In this document: positions 27,501 to 37,623 of the stretch, piece by piece
How the letters are laid out: each line of letters opens with the position of its first letter
How positions within the stretch are numbered: the stretch's first letter is position 1
NCBI GenBank assembly: GCA_036925085.1
Contig: JAUPFP010000008.1
Location: forward strand, 3,073,957 to 3,137,956
Origin: Brachycybe producta
Taxonomy: Eukaryota; Arthropoda; Diplopoda; Playtdesmida; Andrognathidae
Length of the DNA stretch: 64,000 nt
Reading direction: 5' to 3'
Translations under genes and position numbers: made by a program
Notes under the pieces: model-generated
Databases searched by the model: none
Seen by the model: only the letters and a program-made list of their open reading frames with translations
What the model was told of the DNA's origin: nothing

Positions 27501-30500
27501 GTCAAAGCAATTTTGTAAATTTGTTTTTATAACAAAAAAGTGCCATTTTCCAAAATTCAATAAATTATGCAAGTTGTGCATTTTTGTGCGAATTTTTATG
27601 ATGTAATAAACGGATTATTATTGCACACATAAAACGTAAAAGGGGTAGGAGAACCCTGTTTAACTTTTAGCCTTACTAATGATTACAACTCACTGTCATT
27701 TTCTTCCTGTGCCTTCAAATTGACACTATCAATACACTCTTGAACTTCTAGATGGGTTAACAGACAACAATTTCCAACCTAATGCGAAACACAAATACGT
27801 TAATTACAAAAGTTCTAATTAAATTTATATAATATTTCATTGAAACTTGCTTTCTTGGCTTTTGCATCGAAAAGAGCAGACTGGTAACGTCGTTTACAGT
27901 CTACATCCAAACCAGAAATGTGAACGTTCTCATCGTTCAATGCAGAATACGTTTCATCGTCATTTCCAGCCTCGACGCAAACGTTAACATTGGCAACAGC
28001 ATTTAAAACTAAAACAATAACATTTTTCTTTATAGCGAGATTGCCTATTTGAACCCGATCTTCGATCATTTTAACAACCTATTACGCCGCCATTCAACTC
28101 CTCGTAACTTAGACAACCCTAAACAAATAAATAACAATTAAATAAATCCTCAAGAAAGAAAAAAAAAAAACGTTTCTCCACCTCGTTTTCATTCTGTATA
28201 TAAGAAAATTCTTCGTGATAAAGAGGAGCCGCAAAATTTGAGACAGATGGCAACTGAGCTTCTTTAAGTTGAAGAGCAAACAGTGTATCTTCAGGTGTTC
28301 CACTTTGTAAAGCGACATTTATCAACATTACAGCCTTTTCTCCTTCGTTTTGATAAATGAAAGAAAAAAAAATTTCGACAAGAGGTCGAATAAATCAAGT
28401 TAATGACAGAGACGCGTTTATATCTGCCGAGGCTCCTAGGCGCTGTGGAAGCTTGGAGTGACTATAGTGTTTAACAATTTTTTATATGTACTAGTAGATA
28501 TTTGAATTAAAGTTTTAAATTTTGGGAGCGCCCAAGCCGAACATCACTACTGGATATGAACGTACTTTCTGCAAGTTGTCTGGCATCTTCGTTAGCAAGA
28601 TTGATTTCATCCTGCAGTTCGCTGATTTCAAACAACGGTTCTCCTGTGACATTATTCTGAACCACGAGATATAACAAACAACTGTTACATTATAAAATTC
28701 AACGTTGAGAAAATAATTAAAAAAAAGATCACCTGTTTAAAAAGAATAACTTGTTCGAAACGGTCCACATACGAGGCGACGTTATCCGAATCGACATTCT
28801 CAAAATTAAGACAAGGCGATTGAAGTGCTTTAAGCAATTTCGAAGTATCTTTACTGTCAACAGCCACTTTCACATTATCCAAAGCAACTTCTCCTACAAG
28901 AAAACAACAACAAAATTTAAACCTCAGTATAGTAAAACTTTGCGATTACACCTTACGGTTAACTGAATGAACACAATCCTCGATCTCTTTTTGCGTTAAG
29001 AGTTCATCGTAAGCGTCGTGAACGACATCAGGCAAATGAGGTCGATGGATTCGGATCTCGCATTTTGCCGATTTAGCAGACAACAAAGCTCGTTGATAAC
29101 CCTCAATCGCGTTACAGTCGATGTCTCCTACATCAGCAGTGGGATTCTTTAACGCTGTAAGAAGTTCTTCTAGTGACATCTTATCGACAGTCTCGTTGAT
29201 CGCTATAATAGCTGCATGCACTTCAAAACGTAAAACCGCGCCATAATTATACACATAATGCACAAGTTTGACAATAGATATTAAATTCGTCTTGCACTTA
29301 CAAGCTGCTTCGTCCACCGGAACCTAAAAATACAAAAATAAAATGAATAACTACTTCTGAAAAGAAAAAAAATGTTATTCTTACTTTTGTTGTGATAATT
29401 CCACCGATCGTTTCGAAAGCCGGCATCTGAATTCCATACTTCTTTAACTCTTGGCTTACGGCACTGATCTCATCAGCTAAAAAACAATTAAATCTAATTC
29501 ATGTTTCTTGAAAATCAATTATTATAAAAGATTGTTCATTGTCTGAGCGATCAGTTACCCGTGAAGTTTACTTTTCCGGAAAGATCTTGTATCTTGGAAG
29601 CAACTCCAAGATTATGTAAAAACATACTAGTCCAAACCAAAAAAAACAATTAACTTCAAAATAAAAACCAAATAACAACAAGAAAATGTTCGAACCTCAA
29701 ACCGTGTAAACAATAAATCACTCTCGGCATGTTCTTTCTGTCGTAAACGTCCGTCGTTTCGGGTAATATTCCCTATAAGAGAAAAGAAACTTTCAATTTG
29801 AAAAATTCATAATTAATTATAAGTTCTTATACTGTAGGCATTCCGATGTGTTCCATTGCAGTGATCCAGAAATTGATGTTGTCCGTATGACGAAAGTGAA
29901 GTCCTCGATCCTAATAAAATCAATATAATGACAACTTTTAATATAAAAACCCCTTTTTTCTGTATTAAACTAATAATATTAAGTTACTTTGAAACGTGTC
30001 TGCGTAACATCATAAATGTTCTTATTTAGTTTCTTGCTTGTGGATACTTTGGATAAAAAGAAGTTTGCTAACTTTGCAAGATAAACTCCGTTTCGTAGGT
30101 TTTCCTCCAGTTCCGTCGTTGGTGGCAACTCTTCTTTAATACAAGCTTCGATCCAACTGCACCAGAAAAAACAACATTAGTTGGTAAAAATTACTTATTA
30201 AAGTGAGTGACGACTGAAACCCAATTCAAACTCTTTTTTTGCGTAATTACACTTTGGCTTCCTCGAGACGGCAAAGATATTCGTAGCCAATATTCTCATG
30301 ACGTTTCTCGTCCATCTCTTCGGCTGATGCGCGTTCATTTTCAACACCTTTAAGAAACAGATTACAATTCATTTTGCTTTCTTTTTTAAAGTTGTTATTT
30401 TCAAGGTTTAATGACAGCAGATGTTCTTTTTCAAATGACAATTAAGTGGTCTATTAAGAAATGAACGACCCAATTGAAAAATAAGATAAAACTTTATTTC

Positions 30501-33500
30501 GCGAAGGAAGTTCAGGATTCCAAAGGTCACAAATAATTTTAAGTAATCATAAGATACACAAAAGTAAAGAAGAAGGGGGCTGAGGCCCTATCAAGGAAAG
30601 ACGAGGAGCTTGGGTAGGTTAATAATATTTCATTTACTCTTCTTCAGTTGTTGTTCTTTTTGTTGCATCAAAGCAATATTCAATTCTCTCAAAGTTTCAA
30701 ATTCAAAAACAGAAATATGAACTAACATTTAATAATTTCTCTCTTCTTTACTGATTAGAAATTTTCAAATTATTACTTTAAACTAAGGAAAAAAACAAGA
30801 AAATGGCAAAGAAACATTATCTACGAGTTTTCTTTTTGATTTCATTGGTGGTGATGGCATTCACGGTTCGTACAACATTCTGTTCCGAATCTTCAGAGAA
30901 CAATCAACATTTAGCAACATCAGGTAAACATTTAAGGTGGTTTTAAAATTTAAAAAACACGTTGAACTATGGTTATTCTGTCTATCAGAAGAGAAAAATT
31001 AAGAGAAACTTGAAAGTTTATTAAAAACTACAAAGATTAGCTCAACCAGTTAAAAGTATTTTTATGTTGATATCTTTTAAATTAAGCGTTTTAAACAAAG
31101 TATATTTGCATCATAAAATAAGTTTATTCTGAAAAATATCAATATGAAAATGAAGTGATTCAGCTACCCTTCTAGTTTCTAAAACACTTTTAATTTCTCT
31201 TTAGTGTTACTCCTGAAAGACAGAATATAACCAGAGTTCGAAAATCAGGATCTTCGTAAAAACAACTGAATTGTTTTGTTGTCTGAATTGATTTGTGACA
31301 TTTTCTAGTATTTTAAACTTGAAGAGTAAAAAAAAAAACAATCTTAAGTGTTTCATGTTAATAATTTAAAAAATAATTTTTATAAAGTAGTTTTACTACC
31401 ACAAAAAGTTTATTTTGAAAGATATCAACGTGAAAAATGTATTCAGTCTGTTTCTTCTAGTTTCTAAGACAGTTTCAATTAATTGATCTTGAAATTGGTT
31501 ATTTGCAAAAAAAAAAGTTGAAAGTATGGCAAATTGTTTTATTATGTGATACAATTTATTTATAAAGTTAACGAAGATGAAGAAGATGTCCACGGAACAG
31601 AAGGTACACATATTCATAAAGATGGAGAAGAAGGTTCAGAAGATGGTCAGTTTCAGTTCGGAGCCGAAGAACCCATCGAAATAACAATTCGTCGTATCTT
31701 GATGCAACTTCGTAACCAAAGTGCCACCAAATTGCCCGGTGTCGAAATCCCCGATCCAATGCCGATCGAAGACTTCGACACGACTGTAGACCAAGGAATG
31801 ACAACGGCAGATGTTCAGCTCTGGAATGCTACCATTGAAGGTCTATCCGAATTTATTGTAGATCAAGTCAAAGTCCATCTGAGTACACTTTATGTTGGCA
31901 TCGGAATGAACTTCACTAAACTTCAAACTAAAGGAAAGTACAACCTCAATGGGAAGTTCTCTTTTTTTAAACTGTCTGGTAATGGAGATTTCTTTATGAA
32001 CATCAATAATGCATACGTCTCAGGTAATATCTACTTGAACGTAACGGAAGACGGATCTTTGGTCGTTCAAGATGTCAACTTTGACATCGACGTTGAAGGA
32101 ATTCAACTCAACTTTGAGAATCTACTCGGAAAAGGAGTTTTGTCGAGTTTCTCTAATACGATCATTAACGCAATGAGCAAAGTGATCTTTGACAGCGTGA
32201 AACCGACCATTTTATCTGAACTGGAAGCAACCGTGAAACTGGTTCTAAACGATCAGTTTCAGAATCTACCGCCACAACCGACGCTCGGTCGGTCGGCCTC
32301 ACCTTTGGATCTAGTTCTTGCGAATACTGCAACTCAGATACGACAGAACAATCTGGATCCTTTCATTTTGCCGAACATCAACAAAAACTTCTCTAAGAAA
32401 ATCCTTTTCATGACTGTATCCGGAAAATTATCCCTGTTTCAAGGATATTTCACCGGACTTTCTAGTATTCATCGTACTGGAGACATTACGATGTCTTTCA
32501 AGGAGAACACAGTAGACGTTTCGGCCGAACTCGGATTCGGACGACTGGAAGGAGGTTACAAATGGCAGGCAACATTGATGGGAGTCACTCGTAGGGGAGG
32601 AATTCACTTCTTCGTTAAAGGAGTCAACTTAATGTTTAATGCCACACAAGAAAACGAGAAGGGATCACATCCGGAATTGACGGACCTCAAGATTCAAAGA
32701 ATCGAACAAGTCGGGCTCGACATGGACGGACTTGGATCCTTTGATTTCCTTTTCGAGTTTTTCTCAAACTTCTTTACAAATGTTTTTAAGAATCAGTTCT
32801 CAAAGATTTCAGAGAATCAACTGAAAGCAGAAATTCAGAAGAACCTTAAGGAAATCCAACTTCCCTTTTAATTCATTTTCAATAAAAGTATTTACTTTTT
32901 TAAATCCTTTTCATGTTTGTAATGCTCTGGTCAACTATACTCTGTCCATAGGCAATTAGAAATCGGAACAAACAGAAGTTGACTCCGCCCTTTTTATGAC
33001 GACCGGCAACTTCTAATTGGTTGGTTACGTAGTCTGACGTCACAGGCTCCGCCCTTTTCAACGTCGAACACAACACAACAAACCAATTAGAAGTTGCCGT
33101 TCGTCTGTTTGTCCCGATTTCTAATTGCATGTGTTCATTCCTGTGGTAGATAATGGCTAGGTAATTTGAAATTCATTCATTCAAAGCTATTTGACGTTAT
33201 TTTTTAAAGTCATTAATCCGTATGCAGTAAGCCATACTTGACCAGAGCATTAAAAGCGTGTTTCTCTTTATTTGTTGTGTAAATTGTGTGTCCTGTCAGA
33301 CTCAGAATGTTTGTTATTTGTGTAATTATGTATCTAATAAATGCTTTAGACAAGTGAAGGTTATCCAGTGTCAAATAGAGGTCTTATTGTATGAATAATA
33401 ACACGTGTAAAAGTCAAACCTTAAAAGACCATTACACCCTTCTTACCTTAAATTTTATCTTTTGTCTAAGGTCAAACTAAAAAATAAATGTTTTTGTTCA

Positions 33501-34786
33501 AATTGAATCATAGATACAAATTTATATAAAGTTAATCCACATTTTATTTTATGAAAAAAAAAAAAGTTTTCAAAGAATTATTAAAAAAATAAAATGTTGT
33601 CCGATTCATTTTACTTGTTCTAGTCTCTAAAAATGTTTCAATTTCTTCTTAATTTTGAAGCATAAACACGTCTCTCAAACTCTTTGTTTATTCTGTTGTT
33701 TTTTCAGGTGCAAAATGAAGAAAAACTTGAATGTGTTTTAGAAACTAGAAGAGTAGCTTCAATATAATCATATTTCATTTTAATATCTTTCAAAATAAGC
33801 TTTTTTTTTTAAATAAGACAATTTTTTTTTTTATAATTTTGTATATAAGTTTATTTTGAAATATATCAATATGAAAATACCTTTATAGTGACTGAGCTAT
33901 CTTCTGTTCTAGTTTCTAAAACATTTTTAAAGTATAGAGGTGGTACGAATTCTAAATTTTCTCGAATCCGAATCCTAAAAGGTTCTCGAATTCTTCATAT
34001 AAGAATCCTATATTATTCATTAAGAAAATACAAATAAATGAAATAATATTAAATTATTAATAATAAAAAACAATGTGGCACTCTGGGTCGCCACAAGTTG
34101 ATATTGGTGATCCGGGTTGTAACAATCGCCGGTTTTTGTTAGTGAACGCTTTTATTGGACGTCAATGAAGTTAAAACTAATTTTACCAAAGTTTTTAACA
34201 GTTTTTTTTTTAAAGTTTAGGATTCGAAAGATTCGAAAGACGGAAAAAAAAGCGGCGAAGATTCGAGTTTTCGAATCTCGAATATTTTTCAAGATTCGCG
34301 GGATTCGAATGGCCCATCCCTACTTAAAAGTTACTTCTAAATGAAGCTAATCAGCTCATTAAAAGTAACTTTTAAGAAGTTTTTTATGTTTTAAAAGTTG
34401 ATTATACTCGATTAATCACCTTTTTTTTTAATTTGTATTTTGCAAATTAAATGTTCTTAAGAAACTTATTCTTAATTAAAAAAAAACCGATTCGTGTAAA
34501 CAAAATAAACACAATTAAACTTTATATTTAGCTATCATTCTGTCAAATAATATAAATAATTATTATGTATTCTCACTTGACAGGTGAGTTTATAAAGAAG
34601 AGAGAAAACAAAAACAATAGAAATGAGGAGGAGGTGGTGAAGAAGGATGACCACACCCACCCACCCACCCTGCACACAATGAAATTAAATTTCTATTTAA
34701 CAGGAAACGAGAAAAAATACAAACAAAAAACAACAAAATTTGTTAAACTTACGTGAAAAAATGGCCGTTTCTTCACTCTCTGCCAT
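21532..34786 (-). CDS. IQGAP: IQGAP, Ras-GAP-related scaffold protein, about 30 coding exons
   Basis: IQGAPs are large cytoplasmic scaffolds binding actin, calmodulin, Cdc42/Rac and microtubule plus-end factors. The start codon is at 34786; exon 1 (34753-34786, encoding MAESEETAIFS) ends in phase 1 and joins exon 2 (30251-30347). Exons 3-5 are 29988-30156, 29833-29910 and 29696-29772, completing the calponin-homology domain (DRKNMPRVIYCLHGL). IQGAP-type repeats (VHAAIIAINE, DELLTQKEIEDCV) occupy about 26.8-29.6 kb. A degenerate WW-like segment lies at about 26.6-26.74 kb. Four IQ motifs follow (IIKLQAFSRGFLVRRR; GFWRGYHQRQVY; IQAVVRMFLARKRY; KIQTFWRGNKTRKAF) between about 26.48 and 25.93 kb. 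The GAP-related domain at about 23.4-25.2 kb contains YGILYMAKVLKE, where a catalytic Ras-GAP arginine finger is not expected. The RasGAP C-terminal domain ends at 21532 in FYTKTK. Every exon border checked in the 5' part keeps frame. Intron 1 hosts an antisense gene. Confidence 0.95.
23905..24090. repeat. foldback repeat family, copy inside an IQGAP intron
   Basis: The left arm has AACTAGAAGAGTAGCTTG and the right arm CTACCCTTCTAGTTTCTAAA, inverted copies of each other. Between them lie the family core sequences TTTTCATGTTTATG and ATCAACATGAAAATACCC. It sits between GAP-related-domain exons and outside the coding sequence. Confidence 0.7.
25330..25565. repeat. ATGCAAAA-type interspersed repeat, copy 2
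   Basis: Contains AAATATGCAAAACATTTATGC on the left and ATTATGCGTTTTGTGCACTT on the right, resembling the copies at 20.3 and 27.4 kb. It overlaps an IQGAP intron and stops just before the exon that encodes MDIKIGLLVKN. Confidence 0.4.
27390..27625. repeat. ATGCAAAA-type interspersed repeat, copy 3
   Basis: AAATGCAAAATATGCAAG then CTGCTCATTTTATGC on the left; AATTATGCAAGTTGTGCATT on the right, approximately its inverted repeat. It lies within an IQGAP intron. Confidence 0.45.
30803..32871 (+). CDS. secreted double-TULIP (takeout / group-7-allergen-like) protein
   Basis: TULIP proteins form a long hydrophobic groove and carry or bind lipids or small hydrophobic ligands outside the cell. Exon 1 (30803-30923) encodes a signal peptide with core VFFLISLVVMAF, ends in G before GTAAAC, and joins exon 2 (31568-32871), which begins TT after an acceptor AG; the join makes a valine codon and gives 474 aa. 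The mature protein starts with an acidic, histidine-containing linker and then two related domains: roughly residues 80-270 (IEGLSEFIVDQVKVHL ... VKLVLNDQFQNLPP) and 290-474 (DPFILPNINKNFSKKI ... NLKEIQLPF). Six or more N-glycosylation sequons are present. AATAAA lies at 32881. The gene lies wholly within IQGAP intron 1 on the other strand. Assignment rests on fold-like sequence pattern rather than a catalytic motif; a BPI-type member is an alternative. Confidence 0.8.
30975..31260. repeat. foldback repeat copy in TULIP intron
   Basis: The right arm ATCAATATGAAAATG ... GCTACCCTTCTAGTTTCTAA ends in CTCCTGAAAGACAGAATA, the outer end of the family. A degraded left arm (TTAGCTCAACCAG, TTTTTATGTTGATATC) lies upstream. 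It occupies most of the first half of the TULIP intron. Confidence 0.65.
31330..31500. repeat. partial foldback repeat copy in TULIP intron
   Basis: Only one arm is clear: AGTTTATTTTGAAAGATATC, AACGTGAAAA and CTTCTAGTTTCTAAGACAG, the standard inner-to-outer order of the family. It lies just upstream of the exon 2 acceptor. Confidence 0.55.
32876..32886 (+). terminator. polyadenylation signal of the TULIP gene
   Basis: AATAAA at 32881-32886, ten bases after the stop codon. It is the only canonical signal between the stop codon and the inverted-repeat element that begins about 40 bases further on, so the 3' UTR is probably very short. Confidence 0.55.
32920..33252. mobile_element. Tc1/mariner-type miniature element with inner palindrome
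   Basis: The outer terminal repeats ATGCTCTGGTCAACTATA (from 32922) and its reverse complement (ending 33250, two mismatches) are flanked on both sides by TA, the Tc1/mariner target. Inside, 32953-33128 forms a second nested palindrome with arms CAATTAGAAATCGG and AACCAATTAGAAGTTGCCG. The centre holds a perfect cAMP-response-type site TGACGTCA (33035-33042) and two CTCCGCCC motifs. A similar outer end, GGTCAGAGCATTA, occurs at about 42029-42041. No transposase is present. Confidence 0.7.
33600..33935. repeat. foldback repeat family, near-complete copy
   Basis: Outer end TTTTTTCAGGTGCAAAATG, then GTTTTAGAAACTAGAAGAG, a core of T/A runs, then TCAATATGAAAATACC and GTTCTAGTTTCTAAAACATT. A partial arm (AGTCTCTAAAAATG) lies just upstream at 33620. 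The hAT-like element begins immediately after its right arm. Confidence 0.65.
33935..34325. mobile_element. hAT-like non-autonomous element
   Basis: The left end TAGAGGTGGTACGAATTC and the right end GATTCGAATGGCCCATCCCT are imperfect inverted repeats with the (C/T)AGAGGTGGG-type start common in hAT elements. Subterminal ATTCGAAT/GATTCGA repeats are dense. A shorter relative in the opposite orientation lies at 57925-58040. The target duplication is not clean. No coding frame. Confidence 0.55.
34322..34378. repeat. short palindrome
   Basis: CTTAAAAGTTACTT at the left and AAGTAACTTTTAAG at the right are near-perfect reverse complements separated by about 25 bases. It abuts the right end of the hAT-like element and may be a foldback remnant. 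Confidence 0.5.
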
Positions 34787-34990
34787 TACAAATACAAATT
34801 ATTAACAAATTATTGTAGTTGAAACAGAAAAAGACGTTGAAATTTGGCGGTTTGATGGAATGTCGTTCATGACGGCGGAATCTGACAACATCGATCGAAC
34901 GCGACAAGTAATAGAAATGAAACGCATTGTAAAAATTGGTTCAAGTGTTCACTAGATGGCGCGCGCATCGAAACCACCCCCCCCCCCCCC
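34787..34990 (-). promoter_or_regulatory. IQGAP 5' flank / promoter
   Basis: Directly upstream of the IQGAP start the DNA is richer in G, C and CpG than its surroundings (GGCGG, GACGGCGG, GCGCGCGC) and ends in a poly-C tract (34977-34990). This composition fits a housekeeping-type promoter. No TATA box was found. The transcription start is not determined. Confidence 0.4.
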
Positions 34991-37439
34991 TTTCTCGAAA
35001 AAAATCACAGCCTTGTAAAGCTAGATACACACGATTGATTTTAGTTTAACCATCTTTTGGTCTTCTTTTTAAAGTTTATGTGGGCAAAATTTTTATATTT
35101 CTGATTTTTTTTATTACTAACACACTAATTTTCTCATTAATGAAAAGCATTACGATTTGAGCAAACGTGTATGTATTCACCCTCAGAATTGACAAGCAAG
35201 AATTGATCGTGTGTACCCAACTTTAGCTCTCATAGGCGGTATGTAGCTTTATGAATATAGTGATATATATAACCTCAACTTAGGATCATTTTGTGTCCTC
35301 TGAGGGCAGTTGAAACAATTTAAGGGCACTGAAACAATTTTTGAGTTATAGCCATTTTTGAAAAAAGCGAAGTCTGTATTTGACTTGATTTTTCCCTATT
35401 TTTTTAATTTTTGCATCATTGCAGGCCCCTACTTTTCAACGCTTTTTGGGACTTTAGAGCCAATGGAGCAATTCTGAGGCATTTTAAGAGCATGTATTTT
35501 TTTTTTATTTTGGCCATTTTTTAACTTGATTTTTAACCACTTTTTCGGATTTTAAAACGATAAAAGTTAAAATTGTCTAATTTTTCTAAAAGAATAGACA
35601 CATTGAAACGTCCTAAAAAGCCACAGAAATGCTCCAAAGAGTTAAGTAAATTGCGTTATTAGTGTCATGTATCTGTAACTAGAAGACAACATTGATATAC
35701 AGTATTTCTTCTTGAACAGAATATTTTAAGATCATTTTTCAATATTAGAAAAGCATGTTTGCAACATTCTAAAATTGTTTATCTAAATTATGAAATTAGA
35801 ACAACAGAAAAAACAACAACAGAAGAGTGCATGTATTTAAAAAGTTCACATTTTATAGAAATATGTCAACTGAGGTTAAACACATGTACGTGGTAGAAAT
35901 TTCTGGTATCAGAAGAATATCCTATTTGATCTATTGCTAGCCTCCATGAACATGCTCCAAGACAATGTGCTCATGAATCATCATTAATAAGACTAACTGT
36001 GGGAATTTATTTGGATTTTGGTGCATAATAAGGCGAAAGATCTGTACATAGAGACTATCAGTAGGTCAAATAGAATATATTCCTCTGTTTAACATGGTTC
36101 TCTACCACATGTAATATGCATTTACCATACATAAGTAAATCAATTCTACAAAATTGAATAAACAATAATTTTTGCAATAATTTCAAAAGATATGACATTA
36201 TATTGTGTTAATATTTTATATAGGAATAGGATAAGAAGTAAATGTCATTAGGAAGCTTGTGGTTCTCAACATGCAGCTTAAAATCAGACCAATTTATTTT
36301 GGTCAAATATTTGCTCATCAAGCCAGATATTTAGAACCGTTGGCTTCAAGTTCTATAGCTCATTTACTTAGTAATCCTCATAAGATAAATACCTCAATCG
36401 GTGTTATTTGCACGAATTGCACCTTTTCATCACTATGAACACAAAAAAATGAAACACGAAACAAATAAAAATTTCACGCACACAATTTCATGGTTACTAT
36501 TAATTAATTATTATTCAATTATATAATATATTTATACTGACAAGAAAGCTGACATCCTTTGGCTGTGATCATTCTCTTGCTTTTAACTAGCTTTGATATA
36601 ATGTAGTAATTTGGCGCCAGATTAAAGAAGCAAACAAAAGTTTTTTTAACCATACTCATCATTTTTTTTAAAGGCAAATTTAAATGTCTTCTTTCGAAAT
36701 CATTTTCTTTCATTTCTTTCACTGACTACAAATCACAGCAATCATTGTCAACAAAAACATTCAAGAATCAGCATTAAAAATGAATCTCGATTCTACTCTT
36801 TAAAATCTATTGCACATGTGCACAAATCAATATAAAACCAAAATCGTTCATTCAATAGTTTCATTTAAAAAAAAAACCAAATCAATTCATTTTTAATCTC
36901 GAAACATTTTTTCTAGTTTTGAGACTTAAAAACACGTATCCTTGTCAAATTTCTTTCAAGTGTATCTAAAAAAAATGTTTAGATTTACATGTATATGCTG
37001 ATCTGAACATATAGATGTAACTATTTTATAAAATTAATCGCTTGTAATCATGGCCCTATCGTACTTAATATGCAGCAGCAATCACAAGAGTATTCTGTTT
37101 GGTTTTTGGTTATTTTTTCTTTACCATAATCATCGACATGAAGCAGCTGCCAAGGAATAAAAAGGCAACAAACAATTTGCTCGTATTATCATTTTAAAGT
37201 TCCATTTTGAAGCCATTCCAATGATGACATCGTGATGATGATGAAAGATGAGAGGAAAAACACACGACATTCAACGTTTTCCTCTCATTTGAAAACAATG
37301 ATGAATGCGGCAATAGTGACGCGATTTTGACTAGTTTATGCTAAAGAATCATAATTGTATATATTTTTTTCCTGATTTAAAGACGTAAGACGAACAAAAA
37401 CTGGTGCTCATGAATAACAGGTATAGTCGAAACGAAAAG

Positions 37440-37483
<44 letters not shown>

Positions 37484-37623
37484 ACGCTAATAAAAGCATT
37501 CGAAAAGCACTTGGCGAACTAACGTCACGACTGACACTTTGCGCTGCTGTTCCTTCTCACTTTTAATAATGAGATTATTTCTCTCACCTTTAAAATATCA
37601 AAATGGTTCATTTTTGAAACAGT
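34991..37623. other. intergenic DNA between IQGAP promoter and APBA 3' end
   Basis: No coding region recognised. It contains A/T-rich DNA and an (AG)n microsatellite at about 37441-37480. The 3' UTR of the APBA gene should occupy its right-hand part, reading leftwards from 37623. Confidence 0.6.
37441..37483. repeat. (AG)n microsatellite
   Basis: An almost uninterrupted AG dinucleotide run of about 40 bases, in the presumed 3' UTR or flank of the APBA gene. Similar but shorter AG-rich tracts occur at about 2255, 6772 and 41675. Confidence 0.9.

Larger units (their letters stand above)
30348..34752 (-). other. IQGAP intron 1 (4.4 kb) containing an antisense gene
   Basis: The donor GTAAGT follows 34753 and the acceptor TTAAAG precedes 30347, both read on the minus strand. 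The reading phase is preserved across them. The intron carries a complete plus-strand TULIP gene, foldback repeats, a Tc1-like inverted-repeat element and an hAT-like element. Confidence 0.85.
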
